Part shown: piece by piece, positions 38,370-47,429 of the stretch
Position numbering within the stretch: position 1 is the stretch's first letter
How the letters are laid out: every line of letters begins with the position of its first letter
Source: Aliidiomarina sp. B3213
GTDB lineage: Bacteria; Pseudomonadota; Gammaproteobacteria; Enterobacterales; Alteromonadaceae
DNA length: 64,000 nt
Direction of reading: 5' to 3'
Assembly: GCF_003290085.1 (NCBI RefSeq)
Contig: NZ_QMKJ01000002.1
Span: 310,001 to 374,000, forward strand
Program-made: the position numbers and the translations under genes
The notes under the pieces: model-generated
What the model saw: only the letters and a program-made list of their open reading frames with translations
The model's database searches: none
What the model was told of the DNA's origin: nothing

Positions 38370-39595
38370 TGAAACTGGGTCCAGCCACCCTTGTTGCCGC
38401 GGCCTTTATTGGCCCCGGCACGGTGGTAACAGCTTCTCTAGCTGGGGCCCAATTTGGATATGCGCTGATTTGGGTACTTGTGTGCGCAATCGGCGCTACC
38501 CTTATCCTTCAAGAAATGGCCGCGCGTGTAGGCGTGGTTACTCAACAAGGACTTGGGGAGAATCTTAGAACTTTAGTCACTCACCCTATTCTCCGAATTT
38601 TGTTTTTCATTCTCGTTATAGCTGCAATTGTGATTGGTAACGCAGCATATCAGGGTGGAAATATTACCGGTGCCAGTATAGGTGTCAGTGCGTTAATGCC
38701 CTCGCCCGAAATATTTGAAACTCTTCAATCGAACTACAATGTCAATGTTTGGACCCTGGTCATTGGTACTATCGCAGGTGTGATTCTCTGGCAAGGTCAA
38801 TATAAGAGGATAGAAATAGCACTTATCGCACTTGTTGCTTTAATGAGTCTAGCGTTTTTAAGCACATTTATACTTACAGGACCAGATTGGCTAGGGCTAT
38901 TTAAAGGCTTTCTTCCATCAGCGCCAAGCGGCAGTTTATATACGCTCATGGCTTTAGTGGGTACAACGGTTGTTCCATACGCCATTTTTCTTCATGCGGA
39001 TAGCGCGAGACAACGCTGGCATGGTCAAGACACCCAGCATGCGCTGAAAGAGTCTAATCAAGACCTTTGGACTTCAATTCCGATTGGCGGGTTAATCACC
39101 TTAGCCATTCTCTCTACCGCTTCAACGGCCTTTTTCGCGAAAGGCTTAACGATTAGCGGCCCGGCAGATCTCGCGACAACCATAGAGCCGGTCTTCGGTG
39201 ATGCCGCCGGAATACTCATGGGAATTGGCCTTTTTGCAGCGGGTATATCTTCAGCTATCACAGCACCACTTGCTTCAGCATACGCTTTAACAGGCATCCT
39301 CGGTGGACAAAGAAGTCTTAACGGACGAATGTTTAAGCTGACATGGATAGGCATTCTTATTACGGGCGTCATCATAGCTTCATTGCGTATTCAGCCATTA
39401 ACCCTAATTACCTTTGCCCAGATAATGAACGCCCTACTATTGCCGCTTATTGCAACTTTCCTTTTAATGGCGGTAAACCACAACAAACTTGGAAAATACA
39501 AAAACACAACCACGCAAAACATTTTAGGTTTCGTTGTGGTTCTATTTACACTTGCCCTCAGTTTAAGAACATTCTGGTTTTTATTTTTTAGGTAA
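38369..39595 (+). CDS. Nramp-family transporter, non-canonical metal site
   Basis: The 408-residue membrane protein has about 11 hydrophobic helices. Canonical Nramp transporters bind Mn2+/Fe2+ with DPGN in helix 1 and MPH in helix 6. Here helix 1 reads GPGT (15-18) and helix 6 reads VPY (202-204, within VVPYAIFLHA), so the Asp, Asn, Met and His are all replaced. The fold assignment rests on AAFIGPGTVVTASLAGAQFGY and LILQEMAARVG. Similar GPGT variants are a known bacterial subgroup with untested substrates. The gene is translationally coupled to the metalloprotease upstream. Its 3' end overlaps the convergent eda gene by 15 bases. Confidence 0.83.
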   Translation: MKLGPATLVAAAFIGPGTVVTASLAGAQFGYALIWVLVCAIGATLILQEMAARVGVVTQQGLGENLRTLVTHPILRILFFILVIAAIVIGNAAYQGGNITGASIGVSALMPSPEIFETLQSNYNVNVWTLVIGTIAGVILWQGQYKRIEIALIALVALMSLAFLSTFILTGPDWLGLFKGFLPSAPSGSLYTLMALVGTTVVPYAIFLHADSARQRWHGQDTQHALKESNQDLWTSIPIGGLITLAILSTASTAFFAKGLTISGPADLATTIEPVFGDAAGILMGIGLFAAGISSAITAPLASAYALTGILGGQRSLNGRMFKLTWIGILITGVIIASLRIQPLTLITFAQIMNALLLPLIATFLLMAVNHNKLGKYKNTTTQNILGFVVVLFTLALSLRTFWFLFFR

Positions 39596-40222
39596 GGCAG
39601 CCGCTGCTAATTTTTTAAGTTTTTCCCAGTTCTTGTCAGCAATCACATCCTTTGGAAGAATCCATGATCCGCCCACGCAAAGCACGTTATTAAGCTCTAG
39701 ATAATTACTAGCATTTACTGCAGAGATACCCCCTGTTGGACAGAACCGCATTGCAGGGAAAGGTCCGGCTATAGCCTGCAACATAGGCACTCCACCCGCA
39801 GCTTCAGCTGGGAAAAACTTCAAATGTGTGTAACCTTTTGATTTGGCGTACATCAACTCTGACACCGTGGAAATTCCAGGAATCAGCGGAATGCTCCCAG
39901 CTGCAGCAGAGTCAAGTAACTCGGGGGTTATACCTGGACTTATTGCGAATTCGGCACCTGCCTCTTGCGCGGAATCTAGTTCTTCAGGGGTACTGACAGT
40001 TCCCGCACCAACTACAGCTTCCGGTACAAACTCAGCTATTCTAGAAATAGCTTCCAATGCCACATCACTTCTTAAAGTAACTTCTAAAAGCTTTATTCCC
40101 GCGCCAACTAAAGCTTTAGCTAAGGGCACCGCATCATCTAAATCGTTTATAACGATAACAGGAACGATAGGGGTTAAACTCATTAAGTATTCAGGTTGGT
40201 GTTTCCAGTGTTTAAAGCTCAT
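39581..40222 (-). CDS. eda: 2-keto-3-deoxy-6-phosphogluconate aldolase
   Basis: This 213-residue class I aldolase splits KDPG into pyruvate and glyceraldehyde-3-phosphate, the last step of the Entner-Doudoroff pathway. The Schiff-base Lys lies in THLKFFPAEAAGG, and the conserved Glu lies in LLEVTLRS. GAGTVSTPEEL and SPGITPELL are further family blocks. The start at 40222 overlaps the glk stop by 4 bases (ATGA) behind a GGGGGAG site. A shorter start 13 codons on is less supported. It is the last gene of the zwf-pgl-edd-glk-eda operon. Confidence 0.96.
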   Translation of the reverse strand: MSFKHWKHQPEYLMSLTPIVPVIVINDLDDAVPLAKALVGAGIKLLEVTLRSDVALEAISRIAEFVPEAVVGAGTVSTPEELDSAQEAGAEFAISPGITPELLDSAAAGSIPLIPGISTVSELMYAKSKGYTHLKFFPAEAAGGVPMLQAIAGPFPAMRFCPTGGISAVNASNYLELNNVLCVGGSWILPKDVIADKNWEKLKKLAAAALPKK

Positions 40223-41205
40223 AGCTCCCCCATCTGTTGCTTTTTCTCTTGTAACTGTTGTTTGAGATACTGCCCTACCCCTCTAAGGCCAGCATGTTCA
40301 GCTGTGATTACAAAGCAGGGAATAGCCTCTGCAACTTTGCAAAAGCGCCCCTTATGCTCAAAACGCGCTCTAAAGTTTGATGTTGCCAACAAATTCATTA
40401 GTTTTGGAACTACTCCGCCTGCAATATAGACACCGCCATAGGTATTTAGGTTTAACGCCAAGTTGCCCGCGAAAGTTCCTAAGCTAGCGAAGAATTGGTT
40501 TACTGCTTCTAAAGCTAATGTATCGTTACCGCTCAATGCGCGCTTTCCTATCTCAGCAGCGCTCAAGTTATTCACATTCTTGCCATGGTAATCAGCCAAA
40601 GCGAGATACAACGTTTCTAATCCAGGGCCGGAGAGAACACGTTCAGCGGATACACGACCAAACCGGTTATGAATATACCGATGAATTGCCCACTCTTTTT
40701 CATTAGTAGGCGCCCAGTCAACGTGTCCACCTTCACCAGGTAGTGGTATAGCGCTGCCATCTGGAAGAGTAATTAAATGGCCAACCCCTAACCCTGTACC
40801 GGCACCCAGAATTGCTTTCGGCGCCTTAGGTGCAATCTTACCTCCACCTATTTGCTTGAGTTCATGTGGTTTCAAAGTCACTACGCTCATGGCTGCCGCT
40901 GCAAAATCATTGAGAACGATGAAAGTTTTCAAGCTCATGGCCTTTTTCACACCGCGCACTGAAAACTTCCAATGGTGGTTCGTCATATCAATTTCGTCAG
41001 CATCAACAGGGCAGGCTATAGCTATAGCTACATGCTCAAGTGGCACTTCTTGTTCATCGCTATACGCATTTAAAACATCACCCAGAGTGGGGTAATCAGC
41101 ACAAGCAAAAACTTGAATCCGATCAAGCTCAAAGGTAGTCAAATTAATGCGGCTAAAACGCGCATTTGTGCCACCTATATCCGCTACTACTGCAAATGTA
41201 GACAT
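40219..41205 (-). CDS. glk: Glucokinase
   Basis: The 328-residue cytosolic glucokinase of the E. coli Glk type phosphorylates free glucose with ATP. The phosphate-binding strand VVADIGGTNARF opens the protein. FIVLNDFAAAAMSV, GAGTGLGVGHL and GEGGHVDW are family motifs. A longer frame to 41286 would run backward into edd. The ATG at 41205 lies one base after the edd stop and starts at the conserved N-terminus. Its place in the Entner-Doudoroff operon fits with glucose released by the GH3 and GH1 enzymes encoded nearby. Confidence 0.95.
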   Translation of the reverse strand: MSTFAVVADIGGTNARFSRINLTTFELDRIQVFACADYPTLGDVLNAYSDEQEVPLEHVAIAIACPVDADEIDMTNHHWKFSVRGVKKAMSLKTFIVLNDFAAAAMSVVTLKPHELKQIGGGKIAPKAPKAILGAGTGLGVGHLITLPDGSAIPLPGEGGHVDWAPTNEKEWAIHRYIHNRFGRVSAERVLSGPGLETLYLALADYHGKNVNNLSAAEIGKRALSGNDTLALEAVNQFFASLGTFAGNLALNLNTYGGVYIAGGVVPKLMNLLATSNFRARFEHKGRFCKVAEAIPCFVITAEHAGLRGVGQYLKQQLQEKKQQMGEL

Positions 41206-41206
41206 G

Positions 41207-43060
41207 TTATTTAGTACCGTTTTTATTGTTATTCGCGCACGCGACAGAGCCGCCCAATAGGCCACACGCCCCCTCTTCCGCACCACTCAATTGGCCACGA
41301 TAACCGTTAAATAGTTCTCGGCCCATGCCAAAATGGCTAGTACTTAAGTCACAATGGGACTGCTCTCGCTGCTCAAGCACCGAGGCGTCTACTAGCAACT
41401 CTAGCGTCCCTGAGTGTGGGTCAAGCTTAATCATGTCGCCATGTTGTACTTTACCAATCAATCCGCCTTCCACTGCTTCAGGTGTTACATGAATAGCTGC
41501 GGGAACTGCTCCTGAAGCACCAGACATTCGACCGTCGGTGACGAGCGCTACATTGAAGCCCCGTTTTTGCAACACGCTTAATGGCGGTGTTAACTTGTGA
41601 AGTTCCGGCATCCCAATCGCCTTGGGACCTTGAAACCGGACAACAACAATACAGTCACGGTCGAGCTCTCCGGCTTTAAATGCTTTATCCAGTTCATGCT
41701 GAGAAGACATCACCACAGCAGGTGCGGTAATCGACTCTTTACCTTCTGGAATGGCTGAAGTTTTAATAACGGCGCGCCCTAGGTTCCCCGACAGTACAGC
41801 AAGGCCACCATGGTCACTAAACGGGTTTTCCGCACTACGAAGCACCGATGTATCTAATGACTCTTTCGGCCCTTCTTCCCATGTGACCTGCCCCCCCACT
41901 AATACGGGCTTTTTCGTATACTTTGATAACCCGAAGCCGGCAACAGTATTAACGTCTTCAAACAATAGCCCCTTCTCAAGCAGGGTATGAATTAGGAAAG
42001 CCATTCCGCCAGCACGTTGAAAGTGATTTATATCTGCTTCACCATTCGGGTAAATACGAGTAACTAGCGGCACTACGCTCGAGAGTTCAGCGAAATCATC
42101 CCAATTAATCACAAAGCCCGCAGCCCGAGCAATAGCTACAAGATGCATAGTATGATTAGTCGAACCTCCTGTAGCCAGAAGTCCTACAAGACCATTAACT
42201 ATAGCTTTCGCGTCTACCACTTCACTAATTGGAGTGTATTCTGTGCCCAAATCAGTAATACGGGTTACTTGCTGGGCTGCAACTCGCGTAAGCTCTTCTC
42301 GTAACTCACTACCCGGATTTACGAATGAAGACCCAGGAAGCTGCAAGCCCATAATTTCTACGATAAGTTGGTTTGAGTTAGCAGTGCCATAAAACGTGCA
42401 TGTTCCAGGGCTGTGATATGAAGCTGACTCTGCGTCCAACAATTCTTCTTTACCAATTTTTCCCTCAGCGTATAACTCTCTCACGCGAGCTTTTTGCTTA
42501 TTTGTAATACCCGAGGGCATCGGCCCTGCGGGCACAAATACAAACGGCAAATGGCCAAAGCTTAAAGCGCCAATTAAAAGCCCGGGTACGATTTTGTCAC
42601 ATATCCCGAGCATTAAGCCGCCGTCAAACATGTTATGGGACAAGCTTACTGCGGTAGCCATAGCTATTACGTCTCGGCTCATTAAGCTTAATTCCATTCC
42701 AGGCTGACCTTGGGTCACACCGTCACACATTGCAGGTACACCACCCGCAACTTGCGCAACGCTACCTACATCATGGATGGCTTGTTTAAGTTTTTGCGGG
42801 TAATCATGATAAGGCTGATGCGCAGACAACATATCGTTATAAGAGGTCACAATGCCGATGTTGGCCTTGGTTAAACTTCTGAGGTTTGTCTTTTCGCTCT
42901 GCCCGCAGGCAGCAAACCCATGAGCAAGATTGCCACATGACAGTGCGCCACGGTGTGGTCCTTGTTGACGCGCCGCCGCCATTCTTTCCATGTAGTCTTT
43001 TCGGGTATTTTGGCTTCTTTCTTCAATACGCTTTTGAACGCGCTCTATAACAGGATGCAT
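41207..43060 (-). CDS. edd: Phosphogluconate dehydratase
   Basis: The 617-residue IlvD/Edd-family [4Fe-4S] dehydratase converts 6-phosphogluconate to KDPG. Recognisable parts are [18 protein letters not shown], the [19 protein letters not shown] block with a cluster Cys, [11 protein letters not shown] with a second Cys, and [22 protein letters not shown] near the end. The length matches Edd rather than the shorter IlvD. The GAGG site 9 bases before the ATG supports the start. It lies 19 bases after pgl and one base before glk. Confidence 0.97.
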   Translation of the reverse strand: MHPVIERVQKRIEERSQNTRKDYMERMAAARQQGPHRGALSCGNLAHGFAACGQSEKTNLRSLTKANIGIVTSYNDMLSAHQPYHDYPQKLKQAIHDVGSVAQVAGGVPAMCDGVTQGQPGMELSLMSRDVIAMATAVSLSHNMFDGGLMLGICDKIVPGLLIGALSFGHLPFVFVPAGPMPSGITNKQKARVRELYAEGKIGKEELLDAESASYHSPGTCTFYGTANSNQLIVEIMGLQLPGSSFVNPGSELREELTRVAAQQVTRITDLGTEYTPISEVVDAKAIVNGLVGLLATGGSTNHTMHLVAIARAAGFVINWDDFAELSSVVPLVTRIYPNGEADINHFQRAGGMAFLIHTLLEKGLLFEDVNTVAGFGLSKYTKKPVLVGGQVTWEEGPKESLDTSVLRSAENPFSDHGGLAVLSGNLGRAVIKTSAIPEGKESITAPAVVMSSQHELDKAFKAGELDRDCIVVVRFQGPKAIGMPELHKLTPPLSVLQKRGFNVALVTDGRMSGASGAVPAAIHVTPEAVEGGLIGKVQHGDMIKLDPHSGTLELLVDASVLEQREQSHCDLSTSHFGMGRELFNGYRGQLSGAEEGACGLLGGSVACANNNKNGTK

Positions 43061-43079
43061 GATCTAATCCTCGCTCAAA

Positions 43080-43775
43080 TTACTGCTTAGGTACTGCAAG
43101 CATGACATCTACAGAGACCAAGTCTTGATGAATAAAATAGTTCATCGGGAGTTGAGAACCAGAGTCCATTACTTCATCTAGCGTGTGTTTCTTGTTCTGA
43201 CCCACGAGGTGAACATAGATTTGAAGGCTATTGAGTAAACGCCGTTTGGTCATAGAAACACGTGCATGAGGAGCTGTCTTAGGATAAACAGCAATGAATG
43301 ATTCTTTCCCGTTTAAGCCCTCGTCGATTTCTTCACTACAAGGGAACAATGAAGCGGTATGCCCATCATCTCCCATACCGAGAATGACCACGTCAAACGC
43401 GGGCATGAGCGACAATTCTTGATTCACCAGTGCAACCGAGGCATCAATACTTTCTGGGTCTTTAATGTAAGATATAAATTTCGCAGATGCGGCACGATGT
43501 TGAAGAAGATTCTCTCGCACCAATTTTTCATTACTCGCCTCGTTATTCACATCAACCCAACGTTCGTCAGCAAGTAATATTGTAATTTTGTCCCACGGTA
43601 ACATTTGAACAGATAGCCTTTGGAAGAAAGGTACAGGAGTGCTTCCCCCGGATACTACAAGTGTTGCAGAACCTCTTTCTTTTATAGCTTCCTCGAGCTT
43701 TCGACACACTTGCCGTGTGAGTTGATCGGCAAGTTCATTTTTATGATTGAAAATATGAATTTGCGCTTTAGACAT
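43080..43775 (-). CDS. pgl: 6-phosphogluconolactonase
   Basis: The 231-residue lactonase (DevB/SOL type) hydrolyses 6-phosphogluconolactone. Motifs are TLVVSGGSTPVPFFQRL (phosphate loop), ITILLADERWVD, and DVVILGMGDDGHTASLFP with the catalytic His. The ATG at 43775 is chosen: it follows GGGAAG and starts MSKAQIHIF. It overlaps the zwf stop by 8 bases. A longer in-frame start at 43823 would lie well inside zwf. Overlap and order show an operon with zwf and edd. Confidence 0.93.
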   Translation of the reverse strand: MSKAQIHIFNHKNELADQLTRQVCRKLEEAIKERGSATLVVSGGSTPVPFFQRLSVQMLPWDKITILLADERWVDVNNEASNEKLVRENLLQHRAASAKFISYIKDPESIDASVALVNQELSLMPAFDVVILGMGDDGHTASLFPCSEEIDEGLNGKESFIAVYPKTAPHARVSMTKRRLLNSLQIYVHLVGQNKKHTLDEVMDSGSQLPMNYFIHQDLVSVDVMLAVPKQ

Positions 43776-45252
43776 CGTCTTCCCACTCTCTTCCTTCTTG
43801 GGCCATGAGAGATACGGAAGCAACGGGGCCCCAACTCCCTGCTTTATAAGGTTTAGGTTTTTCGCCGGACTGTTGCCATGCTTTGCGAATGGAGTCTATC
43901 CAGCGCCAAGCGTATTCAACCTCTTCCCGAGCGACGAACAGGTACTGGTGACCTTGAAAAGCTTCAAGTAAAAGCCGCTCATAAGCGTCTGAAATACGAT
44001 TGTTCTTGAAGGTTTCATCGAAGCTAAGATCAAGCGTCGTGGACTTCAGCTCCATTTGCTTACCTAAACCAGGCACCTTATTCATCATTTCGATCTCAAT
44101 CCCTTCATCAGGTTGCAATCGAATAATTAAACGATTCGGAGACAGATTCCCGATGGAATCTTTGAATATGTTATGCGGCTGCGGTTTGAAGCTTATGACA
44201 ATTTCAGTGCACTTGTTCGCCATCCGTTTGCCTGTGCGCAGGTAAAATGGCACGTTCGCCCAACGCCAGTTATCAATATGTGCTTTAAGTGCGACAAAGG
44301 TCTCGGTGTCACTGGCTTTTCTCGCACCTTCTTCGTCTAGATAGGCTGGTACTTTCTGGTCATTTACGAATCCCGCCGCGTACTGCCCCCTCACTACATC
44401 TTCGTTCACATTTTCAGTGGTAATTGCGCGTAATGACCTTAACACCTTTACTTTTTCGTCTCTTACGCATTCAGCGTCGAGTTGGGTTGGCGGCTCCATA
44501 GCCACAAGAGCGAGGACTTGCAGTAAGTGATTTTGTACCATATCTCGTAGTTGGCCTGCGTCATCGTAGTAACTCCAGCGACCCTCAACACCAACCTGCT
44601 CTGCAGCTGTAATTTGAATATGGTCAATGTACTTACGACTCCACTGACTGGAAAAGATGGGATTTGCGAATCTCAAAGCCATAAGATTCAAAACTGTTTC
44701 TTTACCCAAGTAGTGATCAATCCTATAAATTTGCTCTTCGTCAAAGTATCGAGCTACCTCATCGTTTATTTCTACCGATGACTCAAAATCATGACCTAGT
44801 GGCTTTTCAAGGACTACTCGCGAAGGACTTGAGGCGTAACCAATTGATTCGAGTCCCTTACAAACTTGAGCAAAAAGCGACGGAGGAACAGCTAAATAGC
44901 TCATGACAGAGCGTGAACTATTGTTATTCTCGTTATTTAAGACCGACGGCAACTTCTGAAAACCGTCACTATCCGCTAAATCTAGCTCGCAATAGCGCAA
45001 TCTTTCGGCCATTCGAAGCCAAATTGAATCGTCAAATTCTGCAACTGGAATAAAGCGTTGTAAGCTCGCTTTAACTTCTTGTTGGAACTGTTTTTCAGTG
45101 AGCTCCTCACGCGCGACGCCAACAATGAGAGAATTCTCATCTAGCAAGTTTGCTCTCTCCAATTGATAAAGCGCCGGCAGTAACTTTCTTCGCGACAAGT
45201 CACCTAAAACACCAAAAAGAACAAGGTCATATTTCTGTTCAGCTGAAGTCAT
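43768..45252 (-). CDS. zwf: Glucose-6-phosphate 1-dehydrogenase
   Basis: The 494-residue enzyme oxidises glucose-6-phosphate to the lactone with NAD(P)+. It shows the nucleotide-binding start LVLFGVLGDLSRRKLLPALYQL, EKPLGHDF, the active-site RIDHYLGKE with its catalytic His region, and the C-terminal YLFVAREEVEYAWRWIDSI. The ATG at 45252 lies near the family N-terminus. A frame extension to a GTG at 45291 would run through a HexR-like box, so it is not used. It is first in the operon and divergent from hexR. Confidence 0.96.
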   Translation of the reverse strand: MTSAEQKYDLVLFGVLGDLSRRKLLPALYQLERANLLDENSLIVGVAREELTEKQFQQEVKASLQRFIPVAEFDDSIWLRMAERLRYCELDLADSDGFQKLPSVLNNENNNSSRSVMSYLAVPPSLFAQVCKGLESIGYASSPSRVVLEKPLGHDFESSVEINDEVARYFDEEQIYRIDHYLGKETVLNLMALRFANPIFSSQWSRKYIDHIQITAAEQVGVEGRWSYYDDAGQLRDMVQNHLLQVLALVAMEPPTQLDAECVRDEKVKVLRSLRAITTENVNEDVVRGQYAAGFVNDQKVPAYLDEEGARKASDTETFVALKAHIDNWRWANVPFYLRTGKRMANKCTEIVISFKPQPHNIFKDSIGNLSPNRLIIRLQPDEGIEIEMMNKVPGLGKQMELKSTTLDLSFDETFKNNRISDAYERLLLEAFQGHQYLFVAREEVEYAWRWIDSIRKAWQQSGEKPKPYKAGSWGPVASVSLMAQEGREWEDDV

Positions 45253-45267
45253 ATCCCACTCACGAAA

Positions 45268-45282
45268 TGTAGTTTTGCTACA
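45268..45282 (-). promoter_or_regulatory. HexR-like operator, zwf-proximal
   Basis: TGTAGTTTTGCTACA is a near-perfect palindrome (TGTAG/CTACA, 5-base spacer). It fits the HexR box described in gammaproteobacteria, TGTARTWWWAYTACA, at all but one position. It lies 16-30 bases upstream of the zwf ATG. Confidence 0.72.
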
Positions 45283-45329
45283 AAATATCACTCGATGTTA
45301 GCAATAGTTTGCATGATTTACCAATTAAA

Positions 45330-45344
45330 TGTAATTTAACTACA
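45330..45344 (+). promoter_or_regulatory. HexR-like operator, hexR-proximal
   Basis: TGTAATTTAACTACA matches the HexR consensus TGTARTWWWAYTACA at every position. It lies 24 bases before the hexR ATG, which suggests autoregulation. Together with the zwf-proximal box it gives a two-box divergent control region. Confidence 0.75.
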
Positions 45345-45367
45345 AAATAATACACGGTACAGCACGC

Positions 45368-46225
45368 ATGTTAGACGAAATAAGAAATCAGCTAGATCAA
45401 CTTAGTAAATCAGAGCGTAAAGTAGCTCAAGTCATTTTGGCGGATCCAGAATCGTCAATTCACCACAGTATTGCGCATCTCGCTCATCTTGCCGACGTCA
45501 GCGAGCCTACGGTAAATCGCTTTTGCAGAACTATGGGAGCCAAAGGCTACCCTGACTTTAAGCTTCAAGTAGCCAAGAGTCTTGCAAAGGGAACACCTTA
45601 TGTACATCGACATGTCGAGCAGAGCGATAGTGCAGCATCATTCAGCTCTAAAATTTTCGAATCAACTATTTCATCCTTGCGTCTCACTCAACAGAATTTA
45701 GATATTGAAACGCTTGAACAAACAATTGAGCATCTCAATCGAGCTGGCAAGATTATCTTTATGGGGCTAGGCGCCTCTGCCTCTGTAGCCCACGACGCTC
45801 ACAACAAGTTTTTACGCTTCGACACACCGGTGCTTTTTTCTGACGATATTTTAATGCAACGCATGTTGGCCATTAACGCTAAAAAAGGCGATGTACTTAT
45901 TTTTGTCAGTCACACAGGAAGAACTAAAGCACTAATTGAGATAGCGGAACTTGCAAGGCAGTCGAACGCCATTGTCGTAGGTGTTACTGATGCAGACAGT
46001 CCTCTAGCCCACGTATGCTCTCTCGTTCTTTCAACCCAAGTACCTGAAGACACTGACGTGTATATGCCCATGGCATCGAGAATAGCTCAACTTCTATTGA
46101 TCGATGTTTTGGTTACTGGTTTTACATTGAAAAAAGGTCCTGCTTTGCAGGAGAAACTTCGACTGATTAAGGCTACGCTTCGCGATTCACGCTACGACAA
46201 GCCTGATCATTCCAACTACGAATAG
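45368..46225 (+). CDS. hexR: HexR, RpiR-family regulator of central sugar metabolism
   Basis: The 285-residue repressor has an N-terminal RpiR helix-turn-helix (about 1-77; [35 protein letters not shown] is the family hallmark, cited in part). A C-terminal SIS sugar-phosphate domain follows (about 110-270), with [19 protein letters not shown] and [17 protein letters not shown]. HexR senses KDPG and controls zwf, edd-eda and gap genes in Pseudomonas and Shewanella. Divergence from zwf with two matching boxes between them supports the same role here. The gap gene follows 10 bases downstream. Confidence 0.93.
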   Translation: MLDEIRNQLDQLSKSERKVAQVILADPESSIHHSIAHLAHLADVSEPTVNRFCRTMGAKGYPDFKLQVAKSLAKGTPYVHRHVEQSDSAASFSSKIFESTISSLRLTQQNLDIETLEQTIEHLNRAGKIIFMGLGASASVAHDAHNKFLRFDTPVLFSDDILMQRMLAINAKKGDVLIFVSHTGRTKALIEIAELARQSNAIVVGVTDADSPLAHVCSLVLSTQVPEDTDVYMPMASRIAQLLLIDVLVTGFTLKKGPALQEKLRLIKATLRDSRYDKPDHSNYE

Positions 46226-46235
46226 GAGGCACACC

Positions 46236-47267
46236 ATGACTACTCGAGTTGCCATAAATGGCTTTGGCCGAATTGGCAGAAACGTGGTCCGCGCATGGCT
46301 TGAACGCCAATTGCACGATGACATTCAGATTGTTGCCATCAACGATTTAGCAAGACCAGAGCTTAATGCACATTTACTAAAATACGATTCAATTCATGGA
46401 GCACTGGCGCACAATGTATCAGCATCAGAAAATGAACTAAGAATTGACGACTATTCAATTTTACTTTTACGTGAAAGAGAGCCAGAGCGGCTCCCCTGGA
46501 AACAGCTACAGGTTGATATCGTTCTGGAGTGCACTGGACTTTTTACATCGAAAGCTAGTGCATCACTGCACCTGCAAGCAGGAGCTAATAAAGTTCTAAT
46601 ATCCGCGCCTTCAGTAGATGCAGACGCAACAATAGTTTTTGGAGTTAATCATCACCTTCTTTCGAACGCGCATCGAATCGTCTCAAATGCCTCATGTACA
46701 ACAAATTGTCTTGCTCCAGTAGCAAAACCAATACAAGACGAAATTGGAATAGAAAGCGGACTCATGACCACAGTTCATGCGTTTACCAACGATCAAAACC
46801 TCACGGACTCTGTTCACTCAGACCCGCAAAGAGCAAGAGCAGCAACACTGTCGATGATTCCTTCTAAAACAGGAGCAGCAGCTGCCGTTGGTTTGGTTAT
46901 TCCCGAATTGAAAGGTAAGTTTGATGGTTTAGCGGTTCGCGTCCCTACCCCAAATGTCTCTCTGGTTGATCTGAGCTTTATTGCACAGCGCGAAACAACA
47001 GTAGAGGAAGTTAATGCTTGTATTACGAAAGCCGCTCAATCAAGTTCCGTTCAGGGAGTTCTCGATGTAAACCGATTACCTTTAGTATCGAGTGACTTCA
47101 ATCACAACCCGCATTCATCAATTTTCGATGCTAACCAGACGAGAGTAAACGGAAGACTTGTTAAAATCATGGCATGGTACGACAATGAATGGGGATTTAG
47201 CCAAAGAATGCTAGACACCAGCCTGGCGTGGTCAACCGCATCAGAACAAAGAAAAATTCAAGCTTAA
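46236..47267 (+). CDS. gap: Glyceraldehyde-3-phosphate dehydrogenase
   Basis: The 343-residue type I GAPDH has the Rossmann start [16 protein letters not shown], Asp37 in INDL, the catalytic Cys154 in SNASCTTNC, and [28 protein letters not shown] near the end is standard. A GAGG site precedes the ATG. It is co-transcribed with hexR, so it is probably the GAPDH dedicated to triose phosphate from the Entner-Doudoroff pathway. Coenzyme preference is not certain. Confidence 0.93.
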   Translation: MTTRVAINGFGRIGRNVVRAWLERQLHDDIQIVAINDLARPELNAHLLKYDSIHGALAHNVSASENELRIDDYSILLLREREPERLPWKQLQVDIVLECTGLFTSKASASLHLQAGANKVLISAPSVDADATIVFGVNHHLLSNAHRIVSNASCTTNCLAPVAKPIQDEIGIESGLMTTVHAFTNDQNLTDSVHSDPQRARAATLSMIPSKTGAAAAVGLVIPELKGKFDGLAVRVPTPNVSLVDLSFIAQRETTVEEVNACITKAAQSSSVQGVLDVNRLPLVSSDFNHNPHSSIFDANQTRVNGRLVKIMAWYDNEWGFSQRMLDTSLAWSTASEQRKIQA

Positions 47268-47313
47268 TTCAAAGCAAAATTACAATATTTTAATAATTTT
47301 TTAACGACATGGA

Positions 47314-47342
47314 TTGACGCTCAAATTTTCTTGTTCTATTTT
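47314..47342 (+). promoter_or_regulatory. Sigma-70 promoter of the GH16-TonB operon
   Basis: TTGACG (47314-47319) and TATTTT (47337-47342) are separated by exactly 17 bases. The -10 box runs into the palindromic operator that starts at 47341. The GH16 ATG lies about 90 bases downstream. Confidence 0.7.
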
Positions 47343-47360
47343 ATGAAAGCGCTTTCATAA
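47341..47360. promoter_or_regulatory. LacI-family operator, glucan operon 1
   Basis: TTATGAAAGCGCTTTCATAA is a perfect 20-base palindrome with the central CG typical of LacI-family sites. It overlaps the end of the -10 box and the expected start site, so binding should block transcription. The same 16-base core is found at 57251-57266. Confidence 0.85.
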
Positions 47361-47429
47361 GCAAATAAATATAAATTAGAAATAAAACAACAACGAATAC
47401 GGTATGAGTCAACAATCAGGAACTCAGTT

